A stretch of 64,000 nucleotides of DNA from Piliocolobus tephrosceles (Eukaryota; Chordata; Mammalia; Primates; Cercopithecidae). The stretch covers positions 41,827,492 through 41,891,491 of the forward strand of contig NC_045443.1 of the NCBI RefSeq assembly GCF_002776525.5. The letters are read 5' to 3'. Shown here piece after piece: positions 1 to 11,725 of the stretch. Below the pieces are notes generated by a model. The model was not told the origin of the DNA, made no database searches, and was given only the letters and a program-made list of their open reading frames with translations. A program made the translations under genes and the position numbers. Within the stretch, counting starts at the first letter, position 1. The number at the start of each line of letters is the position of its first letter.

Positions 1-347
1 CAAGATTCTCTTACATACATGATACTTAAAATATCTATATTATATGTATATACCTACATAAGTATGAATGAAACTAGGCTAGAGTGCTATATATTTTATA
101 TCAATCAAGTAATTCATCATTTACCTTTTTGTTCAAAGAATCAACAAGAGAACTCTAAATAGTTATCGCTTTATAATAGAAACACCTGAATCCATCTGGT
201 CAACACACTACTATACTGGAAACCCTAATGACATCTGCTTGGGTTAGTCTCCCAAACTCACCCACCCACTATCACCCCTCTACCATAAATCAAGAGGAGT
301 AATGAATTCATATCTATAAATAAATATTAATGGTTAAACTTCAGGAA
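1..347. other. AT-rich intronic sequence, nothing recognised
   Basis: No gene, RNA or repeat family recognised. By position it belongs to the large NELL2 intron that begins at 26211 and runs leftwards. Confidence 0.5.
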
Positions 348-776
348 GAAATTCCGTATCTCAATTTAATTATCTGAAGAATGTATTTTTACAGATTCAT
401 ATCTCAACATACACTGCTGGAAAAAAAGTTAACAAATTAGATTTTCCTTACCGACCTCTTCTATCAAGACAGTGTGGAAAAGAAAATTAATCCTTTCCTA
501 CAATATTTTCCAGTAGCACATATTTGTCATGTTGCTATATAACTTTAGAAAGTCTAAAATGAGGTAGTTCAGCATTTGCACCTCTATTCTGTGTTTTTCC
601 CCTGAGAGAAAACCTTTGTTACACTCAAATGGGAACAGTTTAAACATTCCCTCTCCTTTCTTCATGAGGCAGCTAAGATAGTGTTCACTTAAAACCCAAT
701 TTTTGCTTGTCAGATGCCTGTGTAATTAACATCAGTCCCAAAAAGTTTTAGAAATAAGCCTGCAAGTTTCCACAAG
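348..776. repeat. 429-bp direct repeat, copy 1
   Basis: This segment recurs in the same orientation at 1808-2236, a constant offset of 1460. I see only three substitutions (in the contexts aacttTagaa/aacttCagaa, acccaAt/acccaGt, gaaatAag/gaaatTag) and no indels, about 99.3% identity by hand count. The boundaries are sharp: 'gaaattccg' opens both copies and 'ccacaag' closes both, with unrelated flanks. I do not recognise it as a transposable element and it has no poly-A or target-site duplication. It looks like a recent local duplication, or an assembly artefact. Confidence 0.9.
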
Positions 777-1807
777 TGATCCACCTACCGCCTTCTCCCA
801 AAGTTCTCCACTCTCTTTGACACTTATTTAATACAGCTCCGTCTCTCCAGGCCAAAACCCCAAGAGAGGAAAAAAACAATCTCTTCTCTTTGCTTATTTT
901 CTTCGTAACACTTTCTTTCCAGTCTTGCATGGAGTGGGTTAAATTTTTTTTTTGAACTTCACGCTTCTCTTTTCTGCTCAACAAATTCAACAAAGTCATT
1001 TCTATGCATTTCTTTTCAGAGTAATGAAACATTAAATGTACTAAAACCTCAGACCAGCCGAAATTTGGACTCTTTATGATTGCATGCCAAACAAAATATG
1101 CACAAATAAAAAATAGAATGATATAGATGAAGTCAAGTATGATCTTGTTTCAAGCCTTTTTAGCATCTTGCTTATGACTTTGCTGTCATTTTTACTTTCT
1201 ACCAGTAATTTTTTTAATTTACAGCTATAGCTAAAGATAGAATTAAACCACAGCTCTAAACGTAAGAGTGCTTTCAAAATGAAAATGCAAAAAATGCTTC
1301 ACCAGTCTATCTGGAGGAGGGAATAGTAGCCAACTAACATTTATAAACCCCATTCCTCCTACAGAGGGATGATGTGCCATATGCGAAACGGCCTATTTCA
1401 GTTTCCAAGGTTGGCAACAATCTGCACCAGCGAGACCAAGTTCCAGAGCCAGCAGTGCACAGGTCTTTTCATGTGTCACATACTGACAGCTGAATCTGTT
1501 TTGTGGAGTCTTATGCCATATCTTGTTCTTGCTCAAACCCTACAATGCCATAAGAACAGATTTTGCCCTTCAAAAGTATTTATCTTTTATTTTTAAGTAC
1601 ATTTGGTTCTACCGTCTCTAATTAAAAGTATCTCTGCAAAAAGAACACAAAAATCACATTTATTTTGCACTTTCCATTGTTCCCTCTTGTATTTTTATAG
1701 ATTTATTTTGAATGAGTTCTGTCCATTTAATCCACTAAAATATAAATGCATTCACTGTCAATATCAACAGTGGATTTGATTTACTCTTTTTCTTGAGCCT
1801 GTTGCCT
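777..1807. other. Spacer between the 429-bp direct repeats
   Basis: No convincing gene. About 960-1086 shows roughly 70% similarity by eye to 2936-3070 (shared wording such as 'tttctatgcattt' and 'gaaacatta'). That suggests two fragments of an old repeat family I cannot name. Short open frames here lack any family signature. Confidence 0.4.
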
Positions 1808-2236
1808 GAAATTCCGTATCTCAATTTAATTATCTGAAGAATGTATTTTTACAGATTCATATCTCAACATACACTGCTGGAAAAAAAGTTAACAAATTAG
1901 ATTTTCCTTACCGACCTCTTCTATCAAGACAGTGTGGAAAAGAAAATTAATCCTTTCCTACAATATTTTCCAGTAGCACATATTTGTCATGTTGCTATAT
2001 AACTTCAGAAAGTCTAAAATGAGGTAGTTCAGCATTTGCACCTCTATTCTGTGTTTTTCCCCTGAGAGAAAACCTTTGTTACACTCAAATGGGAACAGTT
2101 TAAACATTCCCTCTCCTTTCTTCATGAGGCAGCTAAGATAGTGTTCACTTAAAACCCAGTTTTTGCTTGTCAGATGCCTGTGTAATTAACATCAGTCCCA
2201 AAAAGTTTTAGAAATTAGCCTGCAAGTTTCCACAAG
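1808..2236. repeat. 429-bp direct repeat, copy 2
   Basis: Second copy of the segment at 348-776 in direct orientation. The flanks differ on both sides (left ...gttgcct, right ctaactggc...). It is therefore a dispersed duplication with a 1031-bp spacer rather than a simple head-to-tail pair. Confidence 0.9.
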
Positions 2237-4270
2237 CTAACTGGCATTTTCCCAACTTCACCCTCTGACTTTACTAATTTGCTGACCAAAATAACAATAG
2301 GTAATCATCCATTAAATAGGTGGGTTCTCCCCACTCGACAGTTTCCTGCCTGGTCAATGATTCAGAGTGAATGCTCATTTTTTCCCATTAGTCTTTGAAA
2401 CGTGTTCTAATTTGAAACACGTTAGAATTTATGTTATCAAAGAACAATTTAAATTGCACAATTTTCCTGGAAATGCAATCCAATTATTAAAAATTGAACC
2501 CAGAGCAGCAAAGGGATGAAAATGTACTATGAGATGCTTTGTTGTAGAGAGACACCTATGATAAGAATAATGAAATTTCTGTAACAACTTTTAAAAAATT
2601 GACCTCTACATCAGAGGCTTAGTGTCTTCAAGGTGAGTAGCAATAAATATACTATTACTCTGTGTTCTCTTCTTTCCCTTTAGAGGCCTCATTTCTTGTG
2701 AATTCCCACGCTCCAAATCAAGTTCTTATCCAATCAAGTTCTTATATCCACTGCATTTCAACTTCAAATATGTCTTCATTTCAACCCATAACATATTAGT
2801 CTTATAAAGATGTATAACTTAAAAGTGTCCTGTATCTTCAGGATTGCTGTTTATCATAGAAATTAATAATCAACTTCAGAAAGATTTCAATGAAGACAAT
2901 CCAGATTTGAATTAGGAATTTTAAAAGTCCAATTTCTGACCTTTGGATTTTAAGTTTAAGGAAATTGGTAAAGTTGTTTCTATGCATTTTCCTTCAGAAT
3001 AATAGTGAAACATTAGTGTATTAAGATCCCAGGCAAACCCAAGTCTGAATTCTTTAGACTCAAATTTGGACTGAAAATTCCTCCTTTGAGACATTTTAAA
3101 CATTTCTCCCCTTTATTTGGGATACGATATTTCTTCTCCCAGAGTGAAAAATCTCTGTCTTCATTTAAAAGGCAAAAACATAAAGCCTAGAGTCACAGTG
3201 CTTTCCTGAGTTGGTTAAATTAAATGATCTATTAGGTATCCTACGTAAAAATTCACTCTGAACATCAGGGAACAGAAAGTATTAACAAAAGCAATAACAC
3301 TAATACTTACATTACAACAGAACTTTTGAAAATCAGTCTCAGAAGGAAGAACAAACATATGAATGACAGTGTCATAAAATAAGTTGCCTCTCTGGAGTAC
3401 TCATATACTTTAAATAAATCTATATTTATAGTATAATTAGCAATCTGATGAAATGTGAGAAGAATACATCAGTGAAGGACACGTCCTCCTCCAAAGTCAA
3501 CAGGCTCTCAGGAAACATCCAGGTTCAACATTCAATTACTAGGAGCATTGCATCTCATTGGTAGCCTAAAGGAAACATTTTTATATGCCTTTTTTAGCAA
3601 TCCATCAGTCTCTAGGAAGAACTCTGCTCAGTTACAAGTATATGTCAACAAACACAATTCATAGTAAAGATATTCAGCTACCAATTACCACTGGAAATTT
3701 AAATAAGTTCTAAAAATATAGGTTACATTCTGCTCTGAAATACTTAATCTATTTGGCATTTTTTCTGGTCCATTTAATGGTCCATCAGTACAATGTGTTA
3801 GACTGTACAAACAGAATTAGACACAGTGCTTGCCTAGGGGATTCTCAATTTAAATAGACAAGCAAATAGATTAAACACTAAAACACCAGTGCATGGAAGA
3901 AATAAAGTGGATCACTACCATTAAGAATACATATTTATAAAACATGCATAATGTACAGCACAGTAGTAAAGGGCAGGATATCTCTCAGTAGCAAAGAAAG
4001 CATTAGAACAATCCAAGATGCTCTTTGGAAGGGAACTGTTGTGAATATACTGTTAAAGATGGCCAGAGAGATGAAAAAGAGGATGTTATGGACATCAGAG
4101 GTTACAAGAAAAAGAAAAGTTAACTAAAAGGAAAGAGGAAATTTACTTCTGGCCAAATGCAAGTGACTTCAGAAATCATTTAATATAACTCCCATCTACA
4201 CACCACTGAAACATTTTTGCTAAAATACAGTTATCTAACCTCTACTTAAGTATTATTAGAGACATGTTTA
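2237..4270. other. Intronic sequence without recognised gene
   Basis: AT-rich, with no open frame that has a family signature. About 2936-3070 resembles 960-1086 weakly. The rest looks single-copy by eye. Confidence 0.4.
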
Positions 4271-4334
4271 TTGGATGGATGGATGGATGGGTGGGTGGAC
4301 GGATGACTGGATAGATGGACAGATAGAAGGATAG
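4271..4334. repeat. (TGGA)n-type microsatellite
   Basis: Imperfect tetranucleotide array of tgga/tggg/tgac/taga units. Confidence 0.85.
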
Positions 4335-4448
4335 CTATTCCAAAAAACAACAACAAAAAAAGCTACTTAAATCTTGGAACTTTGTTGAAAGCACTTATCT
4401 TAAAATGACTCTTCCCAACTTTTTTTATAGACGTAGTTTTGCCCTCTA

Positions 4449-4766
4449 CACCAGTGTTGTCCAATAGAAGTATAAGAGCCGTAAAGATGAGTCACATAAG
4501 TAATTTTACATTTCTAGTAGCCACCTTAAAAAAGTAAAAAGAAACAAGTGATTTTAATTTGAATAATATATTTCTTTAACCCACTATCCAAAATATTATT
4601 CCAACATATAATCAACATAAAAATGAGATTTTATATTTTATACTAAGTCTTCAGAACCTAGTATGTATTTCTACACTTACATCACTCCTCAATTTGTATT
4701 AAGCATATTTCAACTATTCAATAGCAATCGGCGGTTAGTGGCTACTGTGTTGGAGAGCTCAGTTTG
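4449..4766. mobile_element. hAT-type (Charlie-like) DNA transposon fossil
   Basis: The left end reads 'cagtgttgtccaatagaa' and the right end 'gtggctactgtgttggaga', a degenerate inverted-terminal pair typical of short non-autonomous hAT elements. Internal wording (tagtagccacctt, aaagtaaaaagaaacaagtg, caactattcaatagcaat) fits a family I recognise but cannot name to subfamily. No transposase coding is visible. Confidence 0.6.
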
Positions 4767-4767
4767 G

Positions 4768-4945
4768 GACAATGGTTCACAAACTTGGCTAAACATCAGA
4801 ATCACAGGAAACTTCTTAAAAATAGAGATTCCTGGGATTCATCCCCAGAAATTTAGATTCAGTAAATTTAGGAGGGCCAGAGAATCTTTTTAACAAGGCA
4901 TTCAACAAACTACTGATCATCAAGCTGACATTTGGGAATTACTGC
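4768..4945. mobile_element. MER5-like hAT-Charlie fragment
   Basis: Reads '...caatggttcacaaacttggctaaacatcagaatcac' through 'catttgggaattactgctc'. This follows the layout of the MER5A/B non-autonomous hAT element (inverted ends around a 'catcagaatcac' core). It lies directly against the preceding hAT fossil. Confidence 0.65.
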
Positions 4946-5640
4946 TCTAGAACAACACAAAATCAGTCTAAGTCCTTCTATACACGACTATCCTTCCAAA
5001 ATCTTAGAGAAATTGTCACATTGGCACTGTATTTTATTCTACAGGCTAAAAATTCTAAGGTATTTCAATCATTCCTCATCTGGCAAAGTTTCCAAACCTT
5101 TCAACTCCCTGGTTGCTGTACCCTGGATGCACTCCAGTTTGTGTGGCTTATTTGCAATAATGGAGAAGTACCATAGCATAAATAATCCAACTTAATTTTT
5201 ATCTGCCTTGGAAATGTTTCTCAGGACTGTCATATGAATATGAGTGTCTCTGCTAAATGTTGAATTTGCAATACTTCAAACTAAAAATTTAAACTCTCAT
5301 CATCAAGAAGCATTCAGGATGTCCAGGTTCTTCAAAATGCTGTTATTTCCTCTGTGGCACACTTCATCATAGGCTGGAGAAGGACCCTCTCAGGATAATT
5401 TGAAGTTATTCAAAGTTAAACAGAACTACCATTTTTTCCATGCCTCTCCACCCTCTTACCTTTCCTTATGACTAGAGAAGAAAGCAGGTATTTTGATTTT
5501 TAGAAAGAGCTCTTCAGCTTTCATTAAAGTTACATAAATACAAAACATAAAGTCACCAAAATAATCATATTTGTCAAAAACAAATGGGCTCAATTCAGTG
5601 CCACAAGTATTCACTTAGCAAGGGTTTACTAAGCACATTA
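4946..5640. other. Intronic sequence, nothing recognised
   Basis: No repeat or gene recognised. An 87-codon open frame overlaps here (4932-5195) but shows no domain, no low-complexity bias and no gene context. Confidence 0.4.
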
Positions 5641-5730
5641 TATGTGCAACCATGGTAGGCCAGGAGGCTATAAGAAGAAACAATGCAGAAACTCAAGCCC
5701 CAAGGCATATTAATCTAACAAACATATAGA

Positions 5731-5790
5731 GATGCTCCCCAACTTCTAAAACATTGGTAAAACAAGGCAGATTAAATTCCTTCCTCTCCT
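5731..5790. repeat. 60-bp direct repeat, copy 1
   Basis: Starts 'gatgctccccaacttctaaa' and ends 'ttcctctcct'. It recurs at 7253-7312 with one substitution (ttggtAaaac/ttggtAcaac context). Not recognised as a transposon. Confidence 0.85.
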
Positions 5791-5799
5791 ATGCTAGAT

Positions 5800-6530
5800 A
5801 TTTGGGATTCATATCAGTAAATTAAGCATTCAAAAATCCCTGCCCTCATGCAGCTTACTTTTTAGCAGCAGAGACAGACAATAAACAATTCAAATCATAA
5901 GTAAATGAATTATACAGTATGGTAAATAATAAATGTCAGGGAAACTAACAGATCAGAGTAAGGGGTATCAAGAATATTTGGGAGGTAAAAGACAAGTTGA
6001 AATTTTACTCTATGATCATTAGAGGCCTCATTAAAAACTTATTATTTGAGAAAAACGTTTGAAGGAAGTAAGGCGGAAAACATGCAGCTGTCTGGGGGAA
6101 GAGCATTCCAGGGCACAGTGGACAGCCAGTGCAAAAACCCCGCAGCACGAGAGTACCTGCCTGGCCTGCTTGAGAAGCAAGGATGCTAGTGGAGTTAAAG
6201 CAAAATAAGCAAGAAAGAGAGAAGCAGATGAGGTCAGAAAAGTAATAGGGTGGGAGTGTGCATGTAAGACTTTATAGGGCATAATAAGAAATCTGTCTTT
6301 ATTTTGAGTGAAATGAAGAACCCCTGAAGGCTTGAAGCAAAGTAGTGACATGATATGTATTATATTTTAAAAGGTTCACTCTGGCAACTATGTGAATGAA
6401 GGACAGACTGCAGACAAGCAAGAGTGTAAGCAGGTAGACTACTTAGAAGGCTAGTGGAGTAATCCAAGTGAGAGAGGGTGGTAGCTTGGACCAAAGAGGT
6501 ACAGGGAGGAAAGGAGAAGTAATCAGATTA
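5800..6530 (+). repeat. Old interspersed repeat, family not named
   Basis: Text such as 'agagcattccagg', 'agatgaggtcagaaaagtaat', 'agtgacatgatatg', 'ggttcactctggcaactatg' and 'gtaatccaagtgagag' follows an ancient high-copy mammalian repeat. I recognise it by wording but cannot name it. Related copies lie near 48530-48830 and 58200-60780 in this window. The open frame on the opposite strand here is incidental. Confidence 0.5.
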
Positions 6531-7252
6531 CTTCACACACAAAAAAATTATAATACAGTGTGGTGGGTATTGTGTCAGAGGATACTAAGAGAGCACAGAA
6601 AAAGTAACAAACAATAATTTCACCAAAGGAAGAATTTGTAGCCAAAGTGACAACTTACCTGAATAGTATGTAACAGTTCATCAGGAAAAGGAACCAGGAA
6701 GAACAGCAAAGAAGAAGGCCAGCACAGAGCTGCTGGTGACCAAGAGAAATAGAGGGAAATGATATTTTCCCTAGAGAACCTACATTCTCATTAAAAGACG
6801 TAATCATTTAAAGACTACAGTTACAGGTGCTACTGGAATCAAAATCAGCATGAGGACTTTAGATTGTAGAAATAAGTAGTAATGCAAGAATGATAATCAA
6901 AAAACAACACCAAAGAAGTAGAAAATGCAGGGAACAATAAACCCACTTCACAAAGGGCTCATAGGAGATCTGTGAACATTCCACTGGCCCCTGAAACACT
7001 ACTCAAGGTTCCCTGAAATCTTATCCTCCACCACCAGCTCCCACCAACAGATCAAATCAATACCAAGGAACACCAAGGTTATCCAAACAGAGCCAGGTAA
7101 AACAATTATGTCATTTGTTTTTCAGAACTTCTAAAACTTATCCCCACAATATAGAACTCAAAACCTATGCTTCAATTGTGCTTGAAAAGTAATTAGGTTG
7201 GGGTTGCTGTAGAGAGGAGCTATGCCCTGAATCTTCCTTTACTGGTTTTCTC
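6531..7252. other. Intronic sequence, nothing recognised
   Basis: No gene or repeat family identified. Confidence 0.4.
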
Positions 7253-7312
7253 GATGCTCCCCAACTTCTAAAACATTGGTACAACAAGGCAGATTAAATT
7301 CCTTCCTCTCCT
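7253..7312. repeat. 60-bp direct repeat, copy 2
   Basis: Same orientation as 5731-5790, offset 1522, one mismatch. The flanks are unrelated, so it is a templated short duplication rather than a tandem array. Confidence 0.85.
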
Positions 7313-7564
7313 AATCTGCCATTTGTCCTCACCCACTTCTACCCAAATCCGTATATCCTTTGCTGCCCATTAAGAACTAAAAACAGCAAAGGTAGAACAG
7401 AATATGCTTTAGGGACAGTTTCTCCCCCAGCCCAGATGACTTTCACCTGTCCTCCCTTCAGCACATGAAAGTCATCATACTTTAGCTCCTACACAAAATC
7501 TAGCATTTCCACCTGAAAGCCTCTAAAAAGTCCAAGAGAGCATGATCTTCTGATAAGCTAATTC

Positions 7565-7790
7565 CAAAATAAAAATAATAATTAACATTTAGTGAATGTT
7601 TAGCAAACGTCAGGCATAGTTTTGTTCCTATGATGCACACATCAACCCTAAGTAGTAGTACTATTATTATGCCAATTGAGGCAGAAATCATTAACAAGAT
7701 CAAGTTCATACAACTAGAAAGGAGCCAAGACTGGAGATGAAGATGTCTAGCTCCCAAGCCGTGCTCCTAAATGCTACTGCACATCAATAT
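7565..7790 (+). mobile_element. MIR SINE fossil
   Basis: 'taacatttagtgaatgtttagcaaacgtcaggcatagttttgttcctatgatgcac...' through '...ctcccaagccgtgctcctaaatgctact' follows the MIR consensus layout (Pol III-derived head, core, and a 3' 'ccgtgctctta' region), with deletions. Confidence 0.7.
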
Positions 7791-8690
7791 GAACTCAGAA
7801 TTACCTCCATCATTCCTTCCCTTTGTCTGGAATACAGTGTGACCTTTCAGAGCAGTGATTTTCAGTCTTCTTTCCGTATATTTCCTTTGTAGGGAGAGAC
7901 ACATGGTTGCCTGGGTTACTCACCCTTTCCCAAGAATGAAGACTATTCGCGGAGGCGTCATCAAAAACAGTGCAGGGAATATGTGCCCAAGTGCCCAGTT
8001 CCTGACAGCTGGCCACATGAGAGAAGGAGAAGCTATGCTGTACTTTTTTCTTCCCCAACAGCTCCTTCACTAAACCTTTTTAAGTACAAGGATGAATATC
8101 CAAGTCTCTACAAATATGAGTTTATATGGTGAAACAAAAGTCACCACAACAAAAGTATTCAGCAATAAGCTGTTTGCTTAGAAAATGTTTCCACCTAAGA
8201 CTAATGTCTCTCCTGGCAATGTCAATTAGAAACTGAAATCTAGCAAAAGATGAGAAATTTCATGAAGTCAATAAAAGTAATGTAAGACAAATGCTCAAAT
8301 GACACAAAAAGGCCCTAAGTTATGATTATCTGATGCAGCTGGATAAATTTTTTAAATTAAAATTAAAATTTAACCAGAATAAGTACTTCAAAATAGAATG
8401 ACTTCACATTCAAGGATTAAGAGAGAGTCCTCAGATATTTTTGCAAACACAAACAACAACAAAACACTCAATACTTGATTTTACTCTGTTTCTTCTTAGA
8501 ATTAGCTTGTGGTTAAATGATTATCTCCAACTTGTCATATATAGACTAGGACACAATTTTCCTAGTTTTCTAATCATTCTTCAAGATAAAGTCCCAAATT
8601 TTCTTTTTCATGATTCACAATAAAATTTTGGTTCCTATTTTACTGTAATAATTTACATAGACATTTTCCTTTCCCTGTTATACTGTGATC
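7791..8690. other. Intronic sequence; short diverged duplicate at 8461-8509
   Basis: No gene recognised. 8461-8509 ('actcaatacttgattttact' region) resembles 9573-9621 at roughly 85% by eye. The overlapping 72- and 86-codon frames on opposite strands near 7810-8073 lack any signature. Confidence 0.4.
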
Positions 8691-8745
8691 CCCATCCTTA
8701 AAATAGAAGCAGTGCAATAAATATTTGTTAAATTGAATTGAATTA
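8691..8745 (+). mobile_element. L2-like 3' tail fragment (tentative)
   Basis: 'gcagtgcaataaatatttgttaaattgaatt' resembles the 3' end shared by L2/MIR elements. It is too short to be certain. Confidence 0.35.
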
Positions 8746-8758
8746 AAATCAACAGGAA

Positions 8759-9061
8759 GGACAGGTGCGATGGTTCACGCCTATAATCCCAGCACTTCAA
8801 AAGGCCGAGGCAGGCGGATGACCTGAGGTCAGGAGCTCAAGACCAGCCTACCCAACATGGTGAAACCCCGTCTCCACAAAAATACAAAAATTAGCTGGGC
8901 ATAATGGCAGGTGCCTGTAATCCCAGCTACTCGGAAGGCTGAGGCGGGAGAATCGCTTGAACACGGGAGGTGGAGGTTGCAGTGAGCTGAGATTGTACCA
9001 TTGCACTCCAGCCTGGGTGACAGAGTGAGACTCCATCTCAAAAAAATAAAAACAAAAATAA
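8759..9061 (+). mobile_element. AluS-type SINE
   Basis: Full-length dimeric Alu with A-rich tail. It carries the older 'gaccagcctacccaacatgg' wording of the S group, and the left part reads 'ggaggttgcagtgagctgag'. Short flanking duplication around 'aacaggag'. Confidence 0.9.
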
Positions 9062-9414
9062 ACAGGAGACATATTACACCATAAAACCTTGTTGTCTAAT
9101 GCCTCAGTTGTCAGTTAGTACCTTGGTAGGTATTGAATTATAGACAGATAATCTAGAATAAGAGAAAGAATAGATGCCTACAAGAATGGGATCTAGAACC
9201 AACATGAAGAGAATAAGCCAACAAGAGGTCGAATAAAGCCAAAGAAAGAAAGTCCTCACTTTAGCTGTTACCCAGGGTGAATTCAGCGATGACATTGAAA
9301 GCTGTTCACTTGCCAGAGCTTGTCAAGATTGCTCCAGCTCTTCCAAAATCAAGTCAGTGTTCCTCTGATATCCTTGGCACTTTTCAGAGGGGTCTTCTAG
9401 TTATGTTTGACCCT

Positions 9415-9490
9415 GTCAATAATTATAGCCACCACACTTGCTGGGTGCCAAATAGCATGCTAAGTGTTGTCCCTTCTATCTTCAAAATAT
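9415..9490 (+). mobile_element. MIR fragment (tentative)
   Basis: 'aattatagccaccacacttgctgggtgccaaatagcatgctaagtgttgt' resembles the MIR head region. Low certainty because of its length. Confidence 0.4.
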
Positions 9491-9791
9491 TAATGTTTTC
9501 TGACTTTTCCCCTCCACATCCAGATTAACATTTTGAGAAGAAAGGGTGTATTTTTGAAAAAAGATTACAATAAAAAACTCAACACTTGATTTTACTCTAT
9601 TTTTTCTCAGAATTAGTTCATAAATGTTGGGGAGAATCCCTTAAATACTCAGCATTTACCATAAAGACTGAATTGACATGTAAAGAAATTTATTGTACAT
9701 CCCAAATGACTAATATGACATGGTAACTGTCAATACTTGCAAACCATCCCATAAACACATTCTGTTGCATAGTTAAATGAGAACTCAAAAG

Positions 9792-9804
9792 AAAGTTTAA
9801 TTTG
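9792..9804. repeat. Target-site duplication, 5' copy of HNRNPA3 retrocopy
   Basis: 'aaagtttaatttg' matches 'aaagtttcatttg' at 11726-11738 (12 of 13). It brackets the processed pseudogene and marks L1-mediated insertion. Confidence 0.75.
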
Positions 9805-11725
9805 AGATATTGAACTCGAGTTGGAAGAGGCGAGTCCGGTCTCAAAATGGAGGTAAAACCGCCACCCGGTCGCCCCCAGCCCGACTCAGGCTGTCACCGT
9901 CGCTGCCGCGGGGAGGAGGGCCATGATCCAAAGGAACCAAAGCAGTTGAGAAAACTGTTTATTGGTGGTCTGAGCTTTGAAACTACAGATGATAGTTTAA
10001 GAGAACATTTTGAGAAATGGGGCACACTCACAGACTGTGTGGTAATGAGAGACCCCCAAACAAAACGTTCCAGGGGCTTTGGTTTTGTGACTTATTCTTG
10101 TGTTGAAGAGGTGGATACAGCAATGTGTGCTCGACCACACAAGGTTGATGGGCGTGTAGTGGAACCAAAGAGAGCTGTTTCTAGAGAGGTTGCTGTAAAG
10201 CCTGGTGCGCATCTAACAGTGAAGAAAATTTTTGTTGGTGGTATTAAAGAAGATACAGAAGAATATAATTTGAGAGACTACTTTGAAAAGTATGGCAAGA
10301 TTGAAACCACAGAAGTTATGGAAGACAGGCAGAGTGGGAAAAAGAGAGGATTTGCTTTTGTAACTTTTTATGATCATGATACAGTTGATAAAATTGTTGT
10401 TCAGAAATACCACACTATTAATGGTATGGTATAATTGTGAAATGAAAAAGGCCCTTTCTAAACAAGAGATGCAGTCTGCTGGATCACAGAGAGGTTGTGG
10501 AGGTGGATCTGGCAATTTTATGGGTCGCAGAGGAAACTTTGGAGGTGGTGGAGGTAATTTTGGCCGTGGTGGAAACTGGTGGAAGAGGAGGCTATGGTGG
10601 TGGAGGTGGTGGCAGCAGAGGTAGTTATGGAGGAGGTGATGGTGGATATAATGGATTTGGAGGTGATGGTGGCAACTATGGCAGTGGCCCTGGTTATAGT
10701 AGTAGAGGGGGCTATGGTGGTGGTGGACCAGGAAATGGAAACCAAGGTGGTGGATATGGTGGCGGTGGTGGAGGAGATGATGGTTACAATGAAGGAGAAA
10801 ATTTTGGCGGTAGTAACTACGGTGGTGGTGGGAACTATAATGATTTTGGAAATTATAGTGGATAACAGCAATCAAATTATGGACCCATGAAAGGGGGCAG
10901 TTTTGGTGGAAGAAGCTCAGGCAGTCCCTGTGGTGGTGGTTATGGATCTGGTGGTAGAAGTGATGAATATGGTAGCAGAAGGTTCTAAAAACAGCAGAAA
11001 AGGGCTACAGTTCTTAGCAGGAGAGCGAGGAGTTGTCAGGAAAGCTGCAGGTTACTCTGATACAGTCGTCCCAAATGCATTAGAGGAACTGTAAAAATCT
11101 GCCACAGAAGGAACAATGATCCATAGTCAGAAAAGTTACTGTAGCTTAAACAGATAACCCTTCTTGTTCAGGACTGTCATAGCCACAGTTTGCAAACAGC
11201 ACAGCTATTGATTAATGCAATGTAGCGTCAATTAGATGTACATTCCTGAGGTCTTTTATCTGTTGTAGCTTTGTCTTTTACTTTTTCTTTTCATTACATC
11301 AGGTATATTGCCCTGTAAATTGTGGTAGTGGTACCAGGAATAAAAACTTAAGGAATTTTTAACTTTTCAATATTTGTGTAGTTCAGTTTTTCTACATTTT
11401 AGTACAGAAACTTTAACAAAATGCAGTTTTGAAGGTGTTTCCTTGTGAGTTAACAAGGAAGATCATTGTTAATTACTATTTTGTATGAATTTTGCTAAAG
11501 TTAACTGTAAAGAAACACCTGCTGACTTGCAGTTTAAGGCGAATCTAGTTTCCCCATTTCCAAACCATGATATGAATGGGCGCTGACATGTGAAGAGAAT
11601 AGATAATTTGTGTGTTTGCAATGTATGTTTTAGATAAATAGGATTAGGTATTTAAATTACCATTTGTGAATTTAATAGCATTAAGATTACCTTCAAATGA
11701 AAAAAGTCTCAAAATTTCAAAAAAA
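9805..11725 (+). pseudogene. HNRNPA3P: HNRNPA3 processed pseudogene
   Basis: Intronless copy of the hnRNP A3 mRNA: 5'UTR, coding region, long 3'UTR and short A-rich end, flanked by target-site duplications. hnRNP A3 is a nuclear RNA-binding protein with two RRMs and a Gly-rich tail. The frame opens at 9847 and runs 195 codons. RRM1 has LFIGGL (residues 37-42) and RGFGFVTY (76-83). RRM2 has IFVGGI (128-133) and KRGFAFVTF (166-174). A 4-nt insertion near 10426-10429 then shifts the frame to a stop at 10432. A 2-nt deletion near 10577 shifts it again. The Gly-rich tail continues until a CAA-to-TAA change at 10863-10865, and the parental stop aligns with 10986-10988. Substitutions relative to the parent as I remember it include E-to-K before 'QLRKLF' and DS-to-VA after 'AVSRE'. 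It lies antisense inside the NELL2 intron. Transcription is unknown. Confidence 0.95.

Noticed and set aside
2390..2440. Short inverted repeat 'cgtgtt...aacacg'
   Set aside because: A 6-bp stem with no further structure or context; expected by chance.
4932..5195. 87-codon open frame
   Set aside because: No start context, no domain and no repeat or exon signal; length is expected by chance.
10213..10875. 220-codon His-rich open frame on the minus strand over the HNRNPA3 copy
   Set aside because: It is the antisense shadow of the Gly-rich coding repeats (GGT/GGA) and has no homology of its own.
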